Below, in pieces: positions 33,763 through 42,776 of a stretch of DNA of 64,000 nt. The notes beneath the pieces are model-generated. The model was not told the DNA's origin and did no database searches. It worked only from the letters and a program-made list of their open reading frames with translations. This DNA is from Deltaproteobacteria bacterium. GTDB taxonomy: Bacteria; Desulfobacterota; Binatia; Binatales; Binataceae. Each line of letters starts with the position of its first letter. The stretch's first letter is position 1. The stretch covers positions 124,001-188,000 of the forward strand of contig JAKBMB010000007.1 of assembly GCA_021831785.1 (NCBI GenBank). The letters run 5' to 3'. Position numbers and translations under genes: made by a program.

Positions 33763-34641
33763 CTAGCCGTGGCGCGCCACAAGCGCGCGCGCAAGCTCCG
33801 CGCGCATCTCCTGCGCCGCGCGCCGCGCCGCCTCGGGCGGTTTTTCGCCTAAGCGGCCGCGGTACGCGTACATGATCGCGCGGCTTGCGTTCACCAGCAC
33901 GCCCGGGGCCTGCCCACTGGAGGCCGCAGCCAGGGCGTCGCCCGCGCTCGCGCCCTGGGCGCCGTAGCCGGGCACGAGGATCAGCGCGCGCGGCATGAGC
34001 TTGCGGGCGCGCTCGGCGTGCGCGGGATAGGTGGCGCCGACGACCGCGCCCACGGAGCTGAAGCCGGCTTGGCCGACGAACTTTTCACCCCATTCTTTGA
34101 CCCGCGCGGCGACCGTCTCCCACAGCGGCCGCTCGGGCGCCGCCAGGTCCTGGAAGTCGCCCGAGGACGGGTTCGAAGTTTTGACCAGGACAAAAAGGCC
34201 GCGCCCGCGCTCGACATACTCAAGGAAAGGCGCGATCGCGTCGGCGCCTAGATACGGGTTTACGGTCATCGCGTCGCAGGCAAAATCGCCGCCGCTCAGA
34301 AACGCCTCGGCATACGCGGCGGAGGTGGAACCGATATCGCCGCGCTTGCCGTCGGCGACCGTCGGCAAGCCCAGGCGATGCGAGAGCGCGATCGCCTCGG
34401 CCAGCGCGCGCATTCCGTCGATCCCGCGGGCCTCGAAAAACGCCAGTTGGAATTTGACCGCGACTACCTGGTCGGCGCAGGCTTCGATGATCTCGCAGCA
34501 AAAGCGCGCCAGCGAATAGGATGGCGCCACACCCGGCGCCTTTGCGCTATCGAGCTGCGGATCGATGCCGAGCGTCAGCACGCTTTGCTTGGCGCGCGCG
34601 AGCGCGGCCATGCGGTCGGCGAAATTCATCGCGTTGATCAT
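33763..34641 (-). CDS. pyrF: Orotidine 5'-phosphate decarboxylase (subfamily 2)
   Basis: A 292-residue enzyme, last step of UMP synthesis. Start at ATG 34641 (MINAMNFADRMAALARAKQ) or ATG 34629; the longer open frame upstream overlaps the AlkA gene and is not homologous. Landmarks: LTLGIDPQLDSAK, QVVAVKFQLAFFEARG, LPTVADGKRGDIGSTSAAYA (the Asp-x-Lys-x-x-Asp catalytic set), DAMTVNPYLGADAI, FVLVKTSNPSSGDFQDL and LVPGYGAQG. The GDIGSTSAAYA form marks the subfamily common in actinobacteria and myxobacteria. Confidence 0.95.
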   Translation of the reverse strand: MINAMNFADRMAALARAKQSVLTLGIDPQLDSAKAPGVAPSYSLARFCCEIIEACADQVVAVKFQLAFFEARGIDGMRALAEAIALSHRLGLPTVADGKRGDIGSTSAAYAEAFLSGGDFACDAMTVNPYLGADAIAPFLEYVERGRGLFVLVKTSNPSSGDFQDLAAPERPLWETVAARVKEWGEKFVGQAGFSSVGAVVGATYPAHAERARKLMPRALILVPGYGAQGASAGDALAAASSGQAPGVLVNASRAIMYAYRGRLGEKPPEAARRAAQEMRAELARALVARHG

Positions 34642-34694
34642 CGCATGGCCCCAGGGCCGAATAAACCGGCGCAAGGCATTGCGCGGCCCAGCCG

Positions 34695-35417
34695 TCAATC
34701 TAGAGGCTGGCGACTCTTCTTCAGCGCGTTTTTCGCGCGCCTTGCGCCGCCGACTGCCGTCCCGCCGGTGCGCGGCACGGACGCCTTCGCCTTGAGGCTC
34801 TGCCACAAGTACCAGACCGCGACCGTGCGATAAGGGCGCCAGTTCTCGCCGAGGCTTCTAAGCTCGCCCGCCTTGGGCATCCGCTCCATCCGGTACGCCT
34901 TGACCACCGCGCTGCGGAACCCCAGATCGTCAACCGGCAGCACGTCGGAACGCCCCAGATTGAACATCAGGAACATCTCGGCGGTCCAGCGGCCGATTCC
35001 CTTGACTCGAATCAGCTGCTCGACAATCGCCTCGTCGTCCATCACGCTGAACCGCGTCAGGTCGAGCGTGCCCGAGGTGACGCGAGCAGCCAGGTCCTTG
35101 AGATAGAGGGCTTTCTGGCGCGACAAGCCCACCGCCCGCAGCCTTTCTTCCGACACGCACGCGACTTGTTCCGGGGTGGGAAAAGAACGCGAAGCAAACA
35201 AGCCCACAAAGCGTTCGTAGATGGCCTGCGCAGCGGCGCCGGCGAGTTGCTGAAAGATAATTGCGCGCACCAGCACCTGGAACCGGCCGCGCCGCAGCAT
35301 CATCCGGAACGGCCCCACCTGCGCGATGATTTCGGCCAGCGTCGGGTCGGCCGCGCACAAAAACGCAACCGCTTCTTCGGCGTAGTGCAGCGGCTTGGTC
35401 TTCACCTTAGGATACAC
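34695..35417 (-). CDS. DNA-3-methyladenine glycosylase II (AlkA-like)
   Basis: A 240-residue HhH-GPD glycosylase, starting at GTG 35417. It has the hallmark helix-hairpin-helix VKGIGRWTAEMFLMFNLGR and the catalytic Asp in DVLPVDDLGFRSAVVKAY, with the earlier FQVLVRAIIFQQLAGAAAQA and LSRQKALYLKDLAARV helices, and NWRPYRTVAVWYLWQSL near the end. It removes alkylated bases from DNA in base-excision repair. The basic C-terminal tail (RRAKNALKKSRQ) is typical. It lies 53 bases upstream of pyrF and 85 bases downstream of the P-type ATPase, all on one strand. Confidence 0.93.
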   Translation of the reverse strand: MYPKVKTKPLHYAEEAVAFLCAADPTLAEIIAQVGPFRMMLRRGRFQVLVRAIIFQQLAGAAAQAIYERFVGLFASRSFPTPEQVACVSEERLRAVGLSRQKALYLKDLAARVTSGTLDLTRFSVMDDEAIVEQLIRVKGIGRWTAEMFLMFNLGRSDVLPVDDLGFRSAVVKAYRMERMPKAGELRSLGENWRPYRTVAVWYLWQSLKAKASVPRTGGTAVGGARRAKNALKKSRQPLD

Positions 35418-35502
35418 GTGCCTCGGCGGACTGATCCCGCGCCTTCGAGCGGTGCCGACGCGCCTTCGTGATCGCGGCTTTAGCTTGCGTCATCGGCGCC
35501 GC

Positions 35503-38085
35503 CTACGGAGCTGGCAAACCTCGGGCCTGGCGCGCGGGGGCAGGTCCCCAGCCGAATGCTCTCCAGCCGACGGCGATCAACACGATGAGCGCGGCGTATC
35601 CCCAGTCGGCGGGCGAGATTGGCCTCATGTGCATCAAGTTGGCCAGAGGGGCGAACGTCATGCATACCGGAAGGCTGGCGCCGACCGCCGCCACGACAGC
35701 CCAGAACCGCAGCCGGCGCGGCCAGCGGGCCCTCCACCATGGGCGGCTGCCGGCGAGCTCCGCCCACGCCAGCATCACGCCGCCGCCGATGATCACGGCC
35801 ATCGCCGCGCTTCTCGCGTACGCGGCGCCCAAGCTCAGGCGATGCGCGTAAAGCCACAGCGCGCCCGCCATCACCAGCGCGCCGGTCAAGCCGGCACGCA
35901 TCGCGGGCCACAGCGGGAGCAGCGGCGCCGCGGGTGCTCGCGGCGGCTCGCGCATCACGTCGCCCACCGGCGGCTCGCCCTCGAAAACCAGCGCCGCTGT
36001 CGGATGCACCACCAGCTCGAGCCACACCAAATGAACCAGTTGCAGCAAAATCGGCATCCCTAGCGCCGGGGCGAGCAGCGCCAGGCCGACCACGATCGCC
36101 TTGAACCCGGCGAGAAAGAAAAAGGCGCGCTGGATATTGGCAAACACCTGCCTGCCCTCGCGAATCGCCGCCACCAGGCCTCCCAGCTCGTCCTTGAGCA
36201 AAACCATCGCCGCCGCGGCGCGCGCGATTTCGGTTCCGCGCCTGCCCATGGTGATACCGATGTTCGCGCGCCGCAGGGCGGGAGCGTCGTTGATGCCGTC
36301 GCCGGTCATCGCCACGATCTCGCCGGAGCGCACCAGAGCATCGACTATCGCGTATTTCTGCTCGGGCCGCACGCGGGCAAAGATGCTCGAGCGGGTGACC
36401 AGAGCCGTAAGCTGGTCGGGTGCAAGCCGGTCCAAGTCTTGGCCGCTCAGAATCTTGTCATCCTCGTGGATGATTCCCGCGGCCTCGGCGACCGCATGCG
36501 CGGTGATCGCGTGATCGCCGGTAACTAATTTGAGCTTGATGCCCGCTTGCTGGCACTCTCGGACGGCGCGGGCGACGCCCGCGCGCAGCGGATCACGAAA
36601 AGCCAGCAAACCGTAAAGCTTGAGCCCGCGCTCGTCCTCGCTTCGCCGTCCGGTGAACCTGCCGTTGCCGGCCGCGGAAGCGCCGGCGTAGGAAGCGGCC
36701 GCGCCGGGCTCGGCCGACCATCGGCCCGCTACCGCCAAAACGCGCATTCCTTTATCGGCCATCGCCGCATGCGCCGCCTCGACCGCCGCGTGCTCGCAGT
36801 CGCCGAGGACGCAGTGCTCCAGAATTCCTTCGAGCGATCCCTTAGCCACGATTCGCGCCTTTGATGGGCGCTCTTCGCCCGCGTCCCGGCTGCTGACCCA
36901 GACGTGCGACATATGCTTTCCGGCGGTTTCAAAAGGATAGTCGTAGGTCAGCTTCCAGCGCGAATGAAGGGCGGCGACGTCCACTCCGTGCTCGCGGCAA
37001 TGGGACAGGATTGCTTGATCGATCGGGTCCGCCGCGTTGAGCTCGCAGGCAAGGGCGGCGGCCTCCAGCAATTCCTTGGCGGACGAGCCGGCGCTCAGCG
37101 GTTCGTAGAGCGCCAGGCCGTAGTGACCTTCGGTCAGGGTGCCGGTCTTGTCCAGGCATATCACCGTGGTCGAACCGAGCGCCTCGACGCTGGACAGGCG
37201 GCGCGCTAGGACCCCGTGGCGGCTGAGTCGCCATGCGCCGAGGCCTAAGAACAGGGCCATGACGAGCGGATATTCCTCGGGCGCGGCCGAGATCGCCAGC
37301 GTGACCGCGTAAAGGAACGAGCGCTTAAGCGTATTCCCCCGCATCAGCATCAGCGCCAAGATTCCCGCCGCCGCGGTCAGCGCCAAGATGAGGAGATTGC
37401 GCGCCATGCGCGCGGTCTTGCGCTCAAGCGGGGTGCGCTCATCGGGCGTCTCGCTGACCAGCCGCGCGATGTTGCCGTAGCGGGTCCGCTCGCCGGTAGC
37501 GGTGACCTCGACGTAGCCGTGGCCGCTGAGGACCAGCGAGCCGGCAAAAAGCCTGCCCTCGTCGGCGGGGACTTTGCCGGCCGCCGCTTCGCTCGCGACT
37601 TTTTCCTGCGGTTCGGCTTCACCGCTCAAATGCGATTCGTCGGCCGCAAGATTCGCGCACCATCGGACGATTCCGTCGGCGTGGACGATGTTGCCCTCGC
37701 TAACAAACAGAAAGTCTCCGGGCACCACCTCCGCGGTCGCGATTTCACGCTGGCGGCCCTCGCGAATCACGCGCGCGCGCGGCGCAACCGCGCTCGCCAG
37801 GCGGCGCAACGCCTTGCGCGCCCTTAATTCGAACAGGACGTCCACGATGAGAACGGGGACTGCGGCGACCGTCAGGACGAGCGCGTCGTGCCGGTCGCCC
37901 AGAACCGCGTAAAACCCCGCCGCGCCGAGCAGCATCAGCACCATCGGGTCGGCCAGCGTGCGCGCCAATTCCTTGACCCGCGCGCTCTTGGAGGGACGCA
38001 CGAACCGATTGGGCCCGAACCTTTTGAGCCGGGCTCCGGCCTCGGCCTCGCTCAGTCCGCTGAATGCTTCTGACGTAGACTCCAC
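35503..38085 (-). CDS. Cation-translocating P-type ATPase (P2-like)
   Basis: An 860-residue ATPase. The order is an N-terminal cation-ATPase domain (GLSEAEAGARLKRFGPNRF), A-domain loop LAADESHLSGEAEPQEK (SGEA where TGES is usual), the membrane helix AAPEEYPLVMALFLGLG, the phosphorylation site ICLDKTGTLTEGHYG, KLVTGDHAITAHAVAEAAG and the hinge AMTGDGINDAPALRRANIG. About eight to ten membrane segments flank these. PEEYP replaces the Ca2+-pump PEGLP, and Cys-rich metal-binding domains are absent, so it is not a heavy-metal P1B pump. The ion could be Ca2+, Mg2+ or H+. Confidence 0.9.
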   Translation of the reverse strand: MESTSEAFSGLSEAEAGARLKRFGPNRFVRPSKSARVKELARTLADPMVLMLLGAAGFYAVLGDRHDALVLTVAAVPVLIVDVLFELRARKALRRLASAVAPRARVIREGRQREIATAEVVPGDFLFVSEGNIVHADGIVRWCANLAADESHLSGEAEPQEKVASEAAAGKVPADEGRLFAGSLVLSGHGYVEVTATGERTRYGNIARLVSETPDERTPLERKTARMARNLLILALTAAAGILALMLMRGNTLKRSFLYAVTLAISAAPEEYPLVMALFLGLGAWRLSRHGVLARRLSSVEALGSTTVICLDKTGTLTEGHYGLALYEPLSAGSSAKELLEAAALACELNAADPIDQAILSHCREHGVDVAALHSRWKLTYDYPFETAGKHMSHVWVSSRDAGEERPSKARIVAKGSLEGILEHCVLGDCEHAAVEAAHAAMADKGMRVLAVAGRWSAEPGAAASYAGASAAGNGRFTGRRSEDERGLKLYGLLAFRDPLRAGVARAVRECQQAGIKLKLVTGDHAITAHAVAEAAGIIHEDDKILSGQDLDRLAPDQLTALVTRSSIFARVRPEQKYAIVDALVRSGEIVAMTGDGINDAPALRRANIGITMGRRGTEIARAAAAMVLLKDELGGLVAAIREGRQVFANIQRAFFFLAGFKAIVVGLALLAPALGMPILLQLVHLVWLELVVHPTAALVFEGEPPVGDVMREPPRAPAAPLLPLWPAMRAGLTGALVMAGALWLYAHRLSLGAAYARSAAMAVIIGGGVMLAWAELAGSRPWWRARWPRRLRFWAVVAAVGASLPVCMTFAPLANLMHMRPISPADWGYAALIVLIAVGWRAFGWGPAPARQARGLPAP

Positions 38086-38458
38086 CGCCTACAAGATAGC
38101 GGTTCGCCCTTGAGCCCACTACCCGGCCGCGTGCGCCTTTCGCCGGTATCAACCGCGCAGTTTCGCCTTCGATTTGCCGCCAAGAGGCGGCGCCGGCGTG
38201 ACACGGCGGCCCGTCGCGCAGCCTTATACGGCGCGGGCGTCCGTTGGCGCCCGCGCGTTCCGCCGCCGCGCGGGCGAAGAGCGCGCCGACAAAGCGCGGC
38301 GGCGCGGACCCGCGCAGACCATGGCAGAGAACGCTTGACGGCTGCCGGCCGGAGCCGGCGTCGGGGACAGCCGGTGTTGGGCGAAGCCTGTTGACCAACA
38401 TTCACCATCGGGTTAATATGCTAAATGATCAAATCACCAGACGGTTAATTAGCCCTTT
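38086..38458. promoter_or_regulatory. Divergent control region of ATPase and tetR-emrAB
   Basis: No gene is supported in these 373 bases. The right end holds the tetR promoter described separately and the direct repeat GGTTAAT at 38411-38417 and 38443-38449. The left two-thirds is very GC-rich, with small inverted repeats such as GCCGGCCGGAGCCGGC near 38344. It must also contain the start signals for the P-type ATPase, which I cannot place. Confidence 0.45.
38391..38419 (+). promoter_or_regulatory. Probable sigma-70 promoter of tetR-emrAB with overlapping GGTTAAT box
   Basis: TTGACC (38391-38396) and TAATAT (38414-38419) are separated by exactly 17 bases. The first copy of the GGTTAAT repeat overlaps the -10 hexamer; the second (38443-38449) lies between the expected transcription start and the tetR ATG. 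A repressor binding these boxes would block transcription, fitting autorepression by the TetR protein. There is no good Shine-Dalgarno before ATG 38459. Confidence 0.55.
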
Positions 38459-39118
38459 ATGCGAGACCTGGCACGGACGCGGGAGAAGATCCTCGAAGCA
38501 GCACGAGCCGAGTTTTGTGCCAAGGGATTGGCCGGCGCGCGCACGGCCGCGATCGCGCGCCGCGCTGGGGTAAACAAGCGGATGCTGTTTTACTGCTTTG
38601 GCTCGAAAGAGGACCTGTACTACGAGATCCTGCGGCGCAAGAGCGCGGAAAGCGAGCGGTTTCTTGAGTCGATGCCCGACCGGATGAGCGCGGCGCTGGT
38701 GCAATGGGACGAGAAGTGCCGCGAGGACGTCGACTGGGTGCGTTTGCTGGAATGGGAGGCGCTCGATTTGAGCGCCGGTCCGGTAGTGATCCAGCCGGCG
38801 CGGCGGCGGTTTTTCAAGGCTGCGGTCGCCAAGCTGCGGCTCGCGCAGGAGCAGGGACACTTGTCCGACGAGCCCGATATCGCGCATCTATTCATCTCCC
38901 TGGTTGCGGTTACGCTGTTCCCTTACGCATTTCCCCAGCTCGCGCGTTTGATCACCGGCATGGCGCCGACGGACGAGAACTTCCTCGCCGAACGCACGGA
39001 ATTTCTGCGCTGGCTTGGCGACCGGCTGGCGCCTCGCGGGCGGCCCGCGGCACGGCGCGAGGGGGCGGCGCAGCGCGCCGACGGAGCCGGGTCGGGCGAG
39101 CGGCGAGGACCACGATAG
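38459..39118 (+). CDS. TetR-family transcriptional regulator
   Basis: A 219-residue repressor. The N-terminal helix-turn-helix reads RDLARTREKILEAARAEFCA, KGLAGARTAAIARRAGVNK, RMLFYCFGSKEDLYYEILRR, as in TetR proteins. The ligand domain is helical (residues 60-190) and the tail (RPAARREGAAQRADGAGSGE) is disordered. It is followed 61 bases later by an EmrA-type adaptor and an EmrB-type pump, so it most likely represses this efflux operon and responds to an exported compound. Confidence 0.92.
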   Translation: MRDLARTREKILEAARAEFCAKGLAGARTAAIARRAGVNKRMLFYCFGSKEDLYYEILRRKSAESERFLESMPDRMSAALVQWDEKCREDVDWVRLLEWEALDLSAGPVVIQPARRRFFKAAVAKLRLAQEQGHLSDEPDIAHLFISLVAVTLFPYAFPQLARLITGMAPTDENFLAERTEFLRWLGDRLAPRGRPAARREGAAQRADGAGSGERRGPR

Positions 39119-39179
39119 CTCTGTAACGTTCGAGAGCCGCGGGATGCCTGCTTGTTCGCGGCGCAGATCGGGGACGGAT

Positions 39180-40421
39180 ATGGCGACGGACAGGGCGGAC
39201 CTCGAGGACCGCGGCGGAGTATCGCCGGCCAACGGCCAGGACGATCGCTGGGCCGAGGAGCGGGAGTCGCTGCGGCGGGAAGTGGCGAGTCTTCGCGAGG
39301 AGGTGGCACGCCTGCGGCACAGGCAGGAGGCCCTCCAGAGTGTCCCGCAGACGCCAACCCAAAACGGCGAGCTGATGACGGCCAGCCGGAGTCAGGGCGA
39401 GCCGGAGCAGGATGGCCCGCCTGGCGCGAAGCGCCGCAGCCCTGCGCGCAGACGTTTTTTACACGTTGCCGCCCTGGGCGCGCTGGCCGCGTTGTTAGTA
39501 GCCGGCGGCGATCGGCTGTGGCAATACACAAGTTCCTATGAGTCGACCGACGACGCCCAGATCGACGGCCATCTGAATTCGATCAGCTCGCGCATCAACG
39601 GCACCGTGACCGGCGTCTACGTCGACGACACCCAAGCCGTAAAGGCCGGGCAGCTTATGGTTGAACTCGACCCGCGCGACTACGAGGTCGCAGCGGAGAA
39701 GGCGCGCGCCGATCTGCTGCAGGCCCAAGCCCAGGTGGAGCTGGCTAAGGCCAGCTACGAGTCCGCCAACGCCAAGCTCAAAGCTTCGCAGGCAACCAAC
39801 CTCAAAGCGCAGAGAGATGTGCAGCGATACGAAGAATTGTTCCAACGGCGCGTGGTTTCGCGCGATCAGTACGAAGAACAGATACGGGTCAGCCAAGTCG
39901 ACGCGGCCACGGTCGAGGCCGACCGCGCATCCGTCGCCTCCGCAAAAAATGACATCTCATCCAGGGAAGCCGCCGTGCAAAGCGCTAAGGCGGCGCTCGA
40001 CCAGGCGCTGCTCAACTTGAGCTATACGAAAATTTACGCGCCGGTCAGCGGCGTGGTGGGCAAAAAGAAAGTCGAGTTGGGTCATCGGGTCGAACCCGGG
40101 CAGGAACTGATGGGGATCGTGCGCCTCGACGACATCTGGGTTACGGCCAATTTCAAGGAGACACAGATTCGCAAGATGCGCGTCGGTCAGCCGGCAACAA
40201 TCTACGTTGACGCGCTCGGCCAAGACTTCAAGGGCTACGTCGAGGGCCTACCGGGAGCAAGCGGCGAGAAGTACAGCCTCTTGCCGCCTGAAAACGCGAC
40301 CGGCAACTACGTTAAAGTGGTGCAGCGGCTGCCGGTGCGCATCCGCTTCGACAAAGCACAGGACTCCGACCATCGCTTGCGCCCGGGAATGTCGGTCGAG
40401 CCGACGATCTGGCTGCGATGA
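39180..40421 (+). CDS. emrA: EmrA/HlyD-type membrane fusion protein
   Basis: A 413-residue periplasmic adaptor. ATG 39180 starts a charged coiled coil in the cytosol (about residues 25-55, EERESLRREVASLREEVARL), then one membrane helix (about 95-115, LHVAALGALAALLVAGG). The periplasmic part has ESTDDAQIDGHLNSISSRIN and VTGVYVDDTQAVKAGQLMVE (lipoyl half-motif), a long hairpin, and the second lipoyl half YTKIYAPVSGVVGKKKVELG, then DDIWVTANFKETQIRKM. It bridges the EmrB pump to an outer-membrane duct. The stop overlaps emrB as ATGA. Confidence 0.93.
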   Translation: MATDRADLEDRGGVSPANGQDDRWAEERESLRREVASLREEVARLRHRQEALQSVPQTPTQNGELMTASRSQGEPEQDGPPGAKRRSPARRRFLHVAALGALAALLVAGGDRLWQYTSSYESTDDAQIDGHLNSISSRINGTVTGVYVDDTQAVKAGQLMVELDPRDYEVAAEKARADLLQAQAQVELAKASYESANAKLKASQATNLKAQRDVQRYEELFQRRVVSRDQYEEQIRVSQVDAATVEADRASVASAKNDISSREAAVQSAKAALDQALLNLSYTKIYAPVSGVVGKKKVELGHRVEPGQELMGIVRLDDIWVTANFKETQIRKMRVGQPATIYVDALGQDFKGYVEGLPGASGEKYSLLPPENATGNYVKVVQRLPVRIRFDKAQDSDHRLRPGMSVEPTIWLR

Positions 40422-42022
40422 GCGCCGCGCGGCCGAGCGCGCAAACATCGGCGCGCGATTTCTGGCAGCCGTCTCACAACCCTTGGCTAGTCGCGCTCAC
40501 CGTAACTCTGGCGACGTTCATGGAGGTGCTGGACACCAGCATCGCCAACGTCGCTCTGCCGCACATCGCCGGAGGGCTCGCCGCGAGCGCGGACGAAGCC
40601 ACATGGGTGCTTACGTCCTACTTGGTCTCCAACGGGATCGTCCTTCCGGTCAGCGGATGGGTTTCGGGCTTGATTGGGCGCAAGCGCTTCTACATGCTGT
40701 GCGTCGCGCTTTTCACCCTGAGCTCTTTCCTGTGCGGGCTTGCTCCAACGCTGCCGCTACTAATTGTGTTCCGCACCTTACAAGGGGCCGGCGGCGGCGG
40801 GCTGCAGCCGAGCGAGCAGTCCATCCTGGCCGACACATTTTCCCCCGCGAAGTTCGGTATGGCGTTTGCGGTGTACGGGATGGCGGTGGTGCTCGCCCCG
40901 GCGATCGGCCCAACGCTCGGCGGATGGATTACCGATAGCTTCAACTGGCGCTGGATTTTCTTCATCAACGTACCGGTCGGAATCGTATCTCTACTGCTGT
41001 CGTATCGGATGATCGAGGACCCGCCCTATCTTAAGCGGCAGGTAACCGCGAACCGGGCGAAGTTCAAGATGGACTACCTGGGGCTTTCGCTAATTACGCT
41101 AGGTTTGGGATGTCTTCAGATCGTGCTTGACAAGGGTCAAGAAGAGGACTGGTTCGGATCGCATTTGATTATCGTTTTGACCGTGATCACGGTGGCGGCG
41201 TTGGTCGCGTTCGTGATTTTCGAATGGCGCAGCGAGAATCCGGTTGTCGACCTGCGGCTGTTCAGGAGCTACACCTTCGCGATCGGCAACGGCATGATGT
41301 TCTTTCTCGGAGTAACGCTGTACGGGACGACGGTTTTGCTGCCGCTGTTCTTGCAGGAGCTGATGGGCTACACCGCCGAACTCTCCGGCATGGTGCTCTC
41401 GCCCGGCGCGGTGATAATCATCGCGCTGTTGCCGCTGGTCGGCGCGCTGGTGTCGCGAACAGACGCGCGATGGCTGATTCTATTCGGCTTGCTTCTGTCC
41501 GCGGTGGCGATGTATCACATGACCAACTTGAACCTCGATATCAATTTCAAGACGGCCATGTTATGGCGCTGCTATCAGACCGCCGGTTTGGCTTTCCTGT
41601 TCATTCCGATCAACACTATGTGCTACGTGGGGGTTCCGCGAGAAAAAAGCCGCGAGGTTTCAAGCTTGATCAATCTTTGCCGCAACATCGGGGGCAGCGT
41701 CGGCATCTCGATGGCGATTACGGTGGTCGATCGGCGCTCTCAGTTTCATCAAGATCGGCTGATCAGCAACGCAACGGTTTTTGATCCGGCGTTTCGGGCC
41801 CGGCTCAACGACCAGACCCGCTCACTGTTTCACAGCGGACTCAGCAGGCACGACGCCGCGGCGCAGACCTACGCGCGGCTCTACTCAGAGATCCATGCTC
41901 AGGCGTCGGCGCTCTCGTACATCGACACGATATGGGTCTTCACCGTTATTTTTGTTCTGATGATCCCGTTTGTATTCTTGATGCAGAAGAGCGACCCGAG
42001 AAAGAGCGCGGCGATCCACTGA
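40418..42022 (+). CDS. emrB: EmrB/QacA-type drug exporter (MFS, DHA2, 14 TM)
   Basis: A 534-residue major facilitator pump with about 14 membrane segments. It has the DHA2 signatures TVTLATFMEVLDTSIANVAL (motif D1), WVLTSYLVSNGIVLPVSGWV, the motif A loop GLIGRKRFYMLCV, LQGAGGGGLQPSEQSILAD and the antiporter motif C region AVVLAPAIGPTLGGWITDSF. It expels hydrophobic toxins in exchange for protons together with EmrA. Translation is coupled to emrA. The downstream convergent Hsp20 gene is separated by a strong hairpin. Confidence 0.95.
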   Translation: MSAARPSAQTSARDFWQPSHNPWLVALTVTLATFMEVLDTSIANVALPHIAGGLAASADEATWVLTSYLVSNGIVLPVSGWVSGLIGRKRFYMLCVALFTLSSFLCGLAPTLPLLIVFRTLQGAGGGGLQPSEQSILADTFSPAKFGMAFAVYGMAVVLAPAIGPTLGGWITDSFNWRWIFFINVPVGIVSLLLSYRMIEDPPYLKRQVTANRAKFKMDYLGLSLITLGLGCLQIVLDKGQEEDWFGSHLIIVLTVITVAALVAFVIFEWRSENPVVDLRLFRSYTFAIGNGMMFFLGVTLYGTTVLLPLFLQELMGYTAELSGMVLSPGAVIIIALLPLVGALVSRTDARWLILFGLLLSAVAMYHMTNLNLDINFKTAMLWRCYQTAGLAFLFIPINTMCYVGVPREKSREVSSLINLCRNIGGSVGISMAITVVDRRSQFHQDRLISNATVFDPAFRARLNDQTRSLFHSGLSRHDAAAQTYARLYSEIHAQASALSYIDTIWVFTVIFVLMIPFVFLMQKSDPRKSAAIH

Positions 42023-42058
42023 GCGCCGCAGATGGGGAAACAAAGCAACCAGGCATCC

Positions 42059-42103
42059 GGGTCCGGCGCCGTCGCGGAGAGAAGAGGCGACGGCGCCGGA
42101 CCC
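42059..42103. terminator. Bidirectional hairpin between emrB and hsp20
   Basis: A perfect 17-bp stem: GGGTCCGGCGCCGTCGC (42059-42075) and GCGACGGCGCCGGACCC (42087-42103), with an 11-base purine-rich loop. It sits between two convergent genes, 36 bases after the emrB stop and 15 bases beyond the hsp20 stop, which is where a shared terminator is expected. No U-tract follows on either strand. Confidence 0.6.
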
Positions 42104-42118
42104 CGGGTCAAGCGACGC

Positions 42119-42571
42119 TTAACGCTTTGCCTCGGCGGGGGCGATCTCTACCGGCACCTTGCGCACCGCCATGGATTCGGGCATCGGCACCTCTAACTCC
42201 AGCACCCCGTTGTGGTACGAGGCCTTTACCTGGTCGGCTTTCACCCCCTCCGGCAGCGTCAGCGAGCGCTCGAAGCTACCGTAACTAACCTCGCGATGCA
42301 TGAAGTCGCGGCCCCTGCTTTCATGTTCGGAGTGACGCGAACCTTTAATCTTGAGAATGTTGCCGGTTAGCGTCACTTCAACGTCTTTGGGATCGACGCC
42401 CGGCAAATCAGCACGAACCACCAACCGATTACCGTCGACGAAAGACTCAATTGGCGGCCCGCCGAGCGCGGTCTCGCTGCCACCCAGAAAGCGCGTGAAC
42501 AAGTCGTCAAAATCGCGCCTAAACCGTTCCAGCTCTCTCATCGGTGACCAGACCTGAAGCTCCCTCACCAT
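42119..42571 (-). CDS. Small heat-shock protein Hsp20
   Basis: A 150-residue alpha-crystallin domain chaperone. ATG 42571 is eleven bases after GGAGG; the in-frame GTG 42583 overlaps the Shine-Dalgarno and is unlikely. N-terminal arm RELERFRRDFDDLFTRFLGG; the domain begins PPIESFVDGNRLVVRADLPG and includes VEVTLTGNILKIKGSRHSE, REVSYGSFERSLTLPEGVKA and the end motif ASYHNGVLELEVPMPES. It holds unfolding proteins in the cytoplasm. It stands alone with its own upstream region (42584-42776). Confidence 0.94.
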   Translation of the reverse strand: MVRELQVWSPMRELERFRRDFDDLFTRFLGGSETALGGPPIESFVDGNRLVVRADLPGVDPKDVEVTLTGNILKIKGSRHSEHESRGRDFMHREVSYGSFERSLTLPEGVKADQVKASYHNGVLELEVPMPESMAVRKVPVEIAPAEAKR

Positions 42572-42776
42572 AACCAATTTCACCTCCTTGGCGCGGCCTT
42601 ATGACAGCCGCACGGCCCATCATTCCTGACTTGAATTTAATCACGGCCGATGCGTGAGCAAGGAAGCACGACGAGATTGCAACCATCGCTTTGCCGGTGA
42701 ACCTCCGTTGAACCCGGCCGGAGGATGGACACGTTTGAGGTTATCCAGCGCTGCGATCTGCCGGCGCGCGCCGGCG

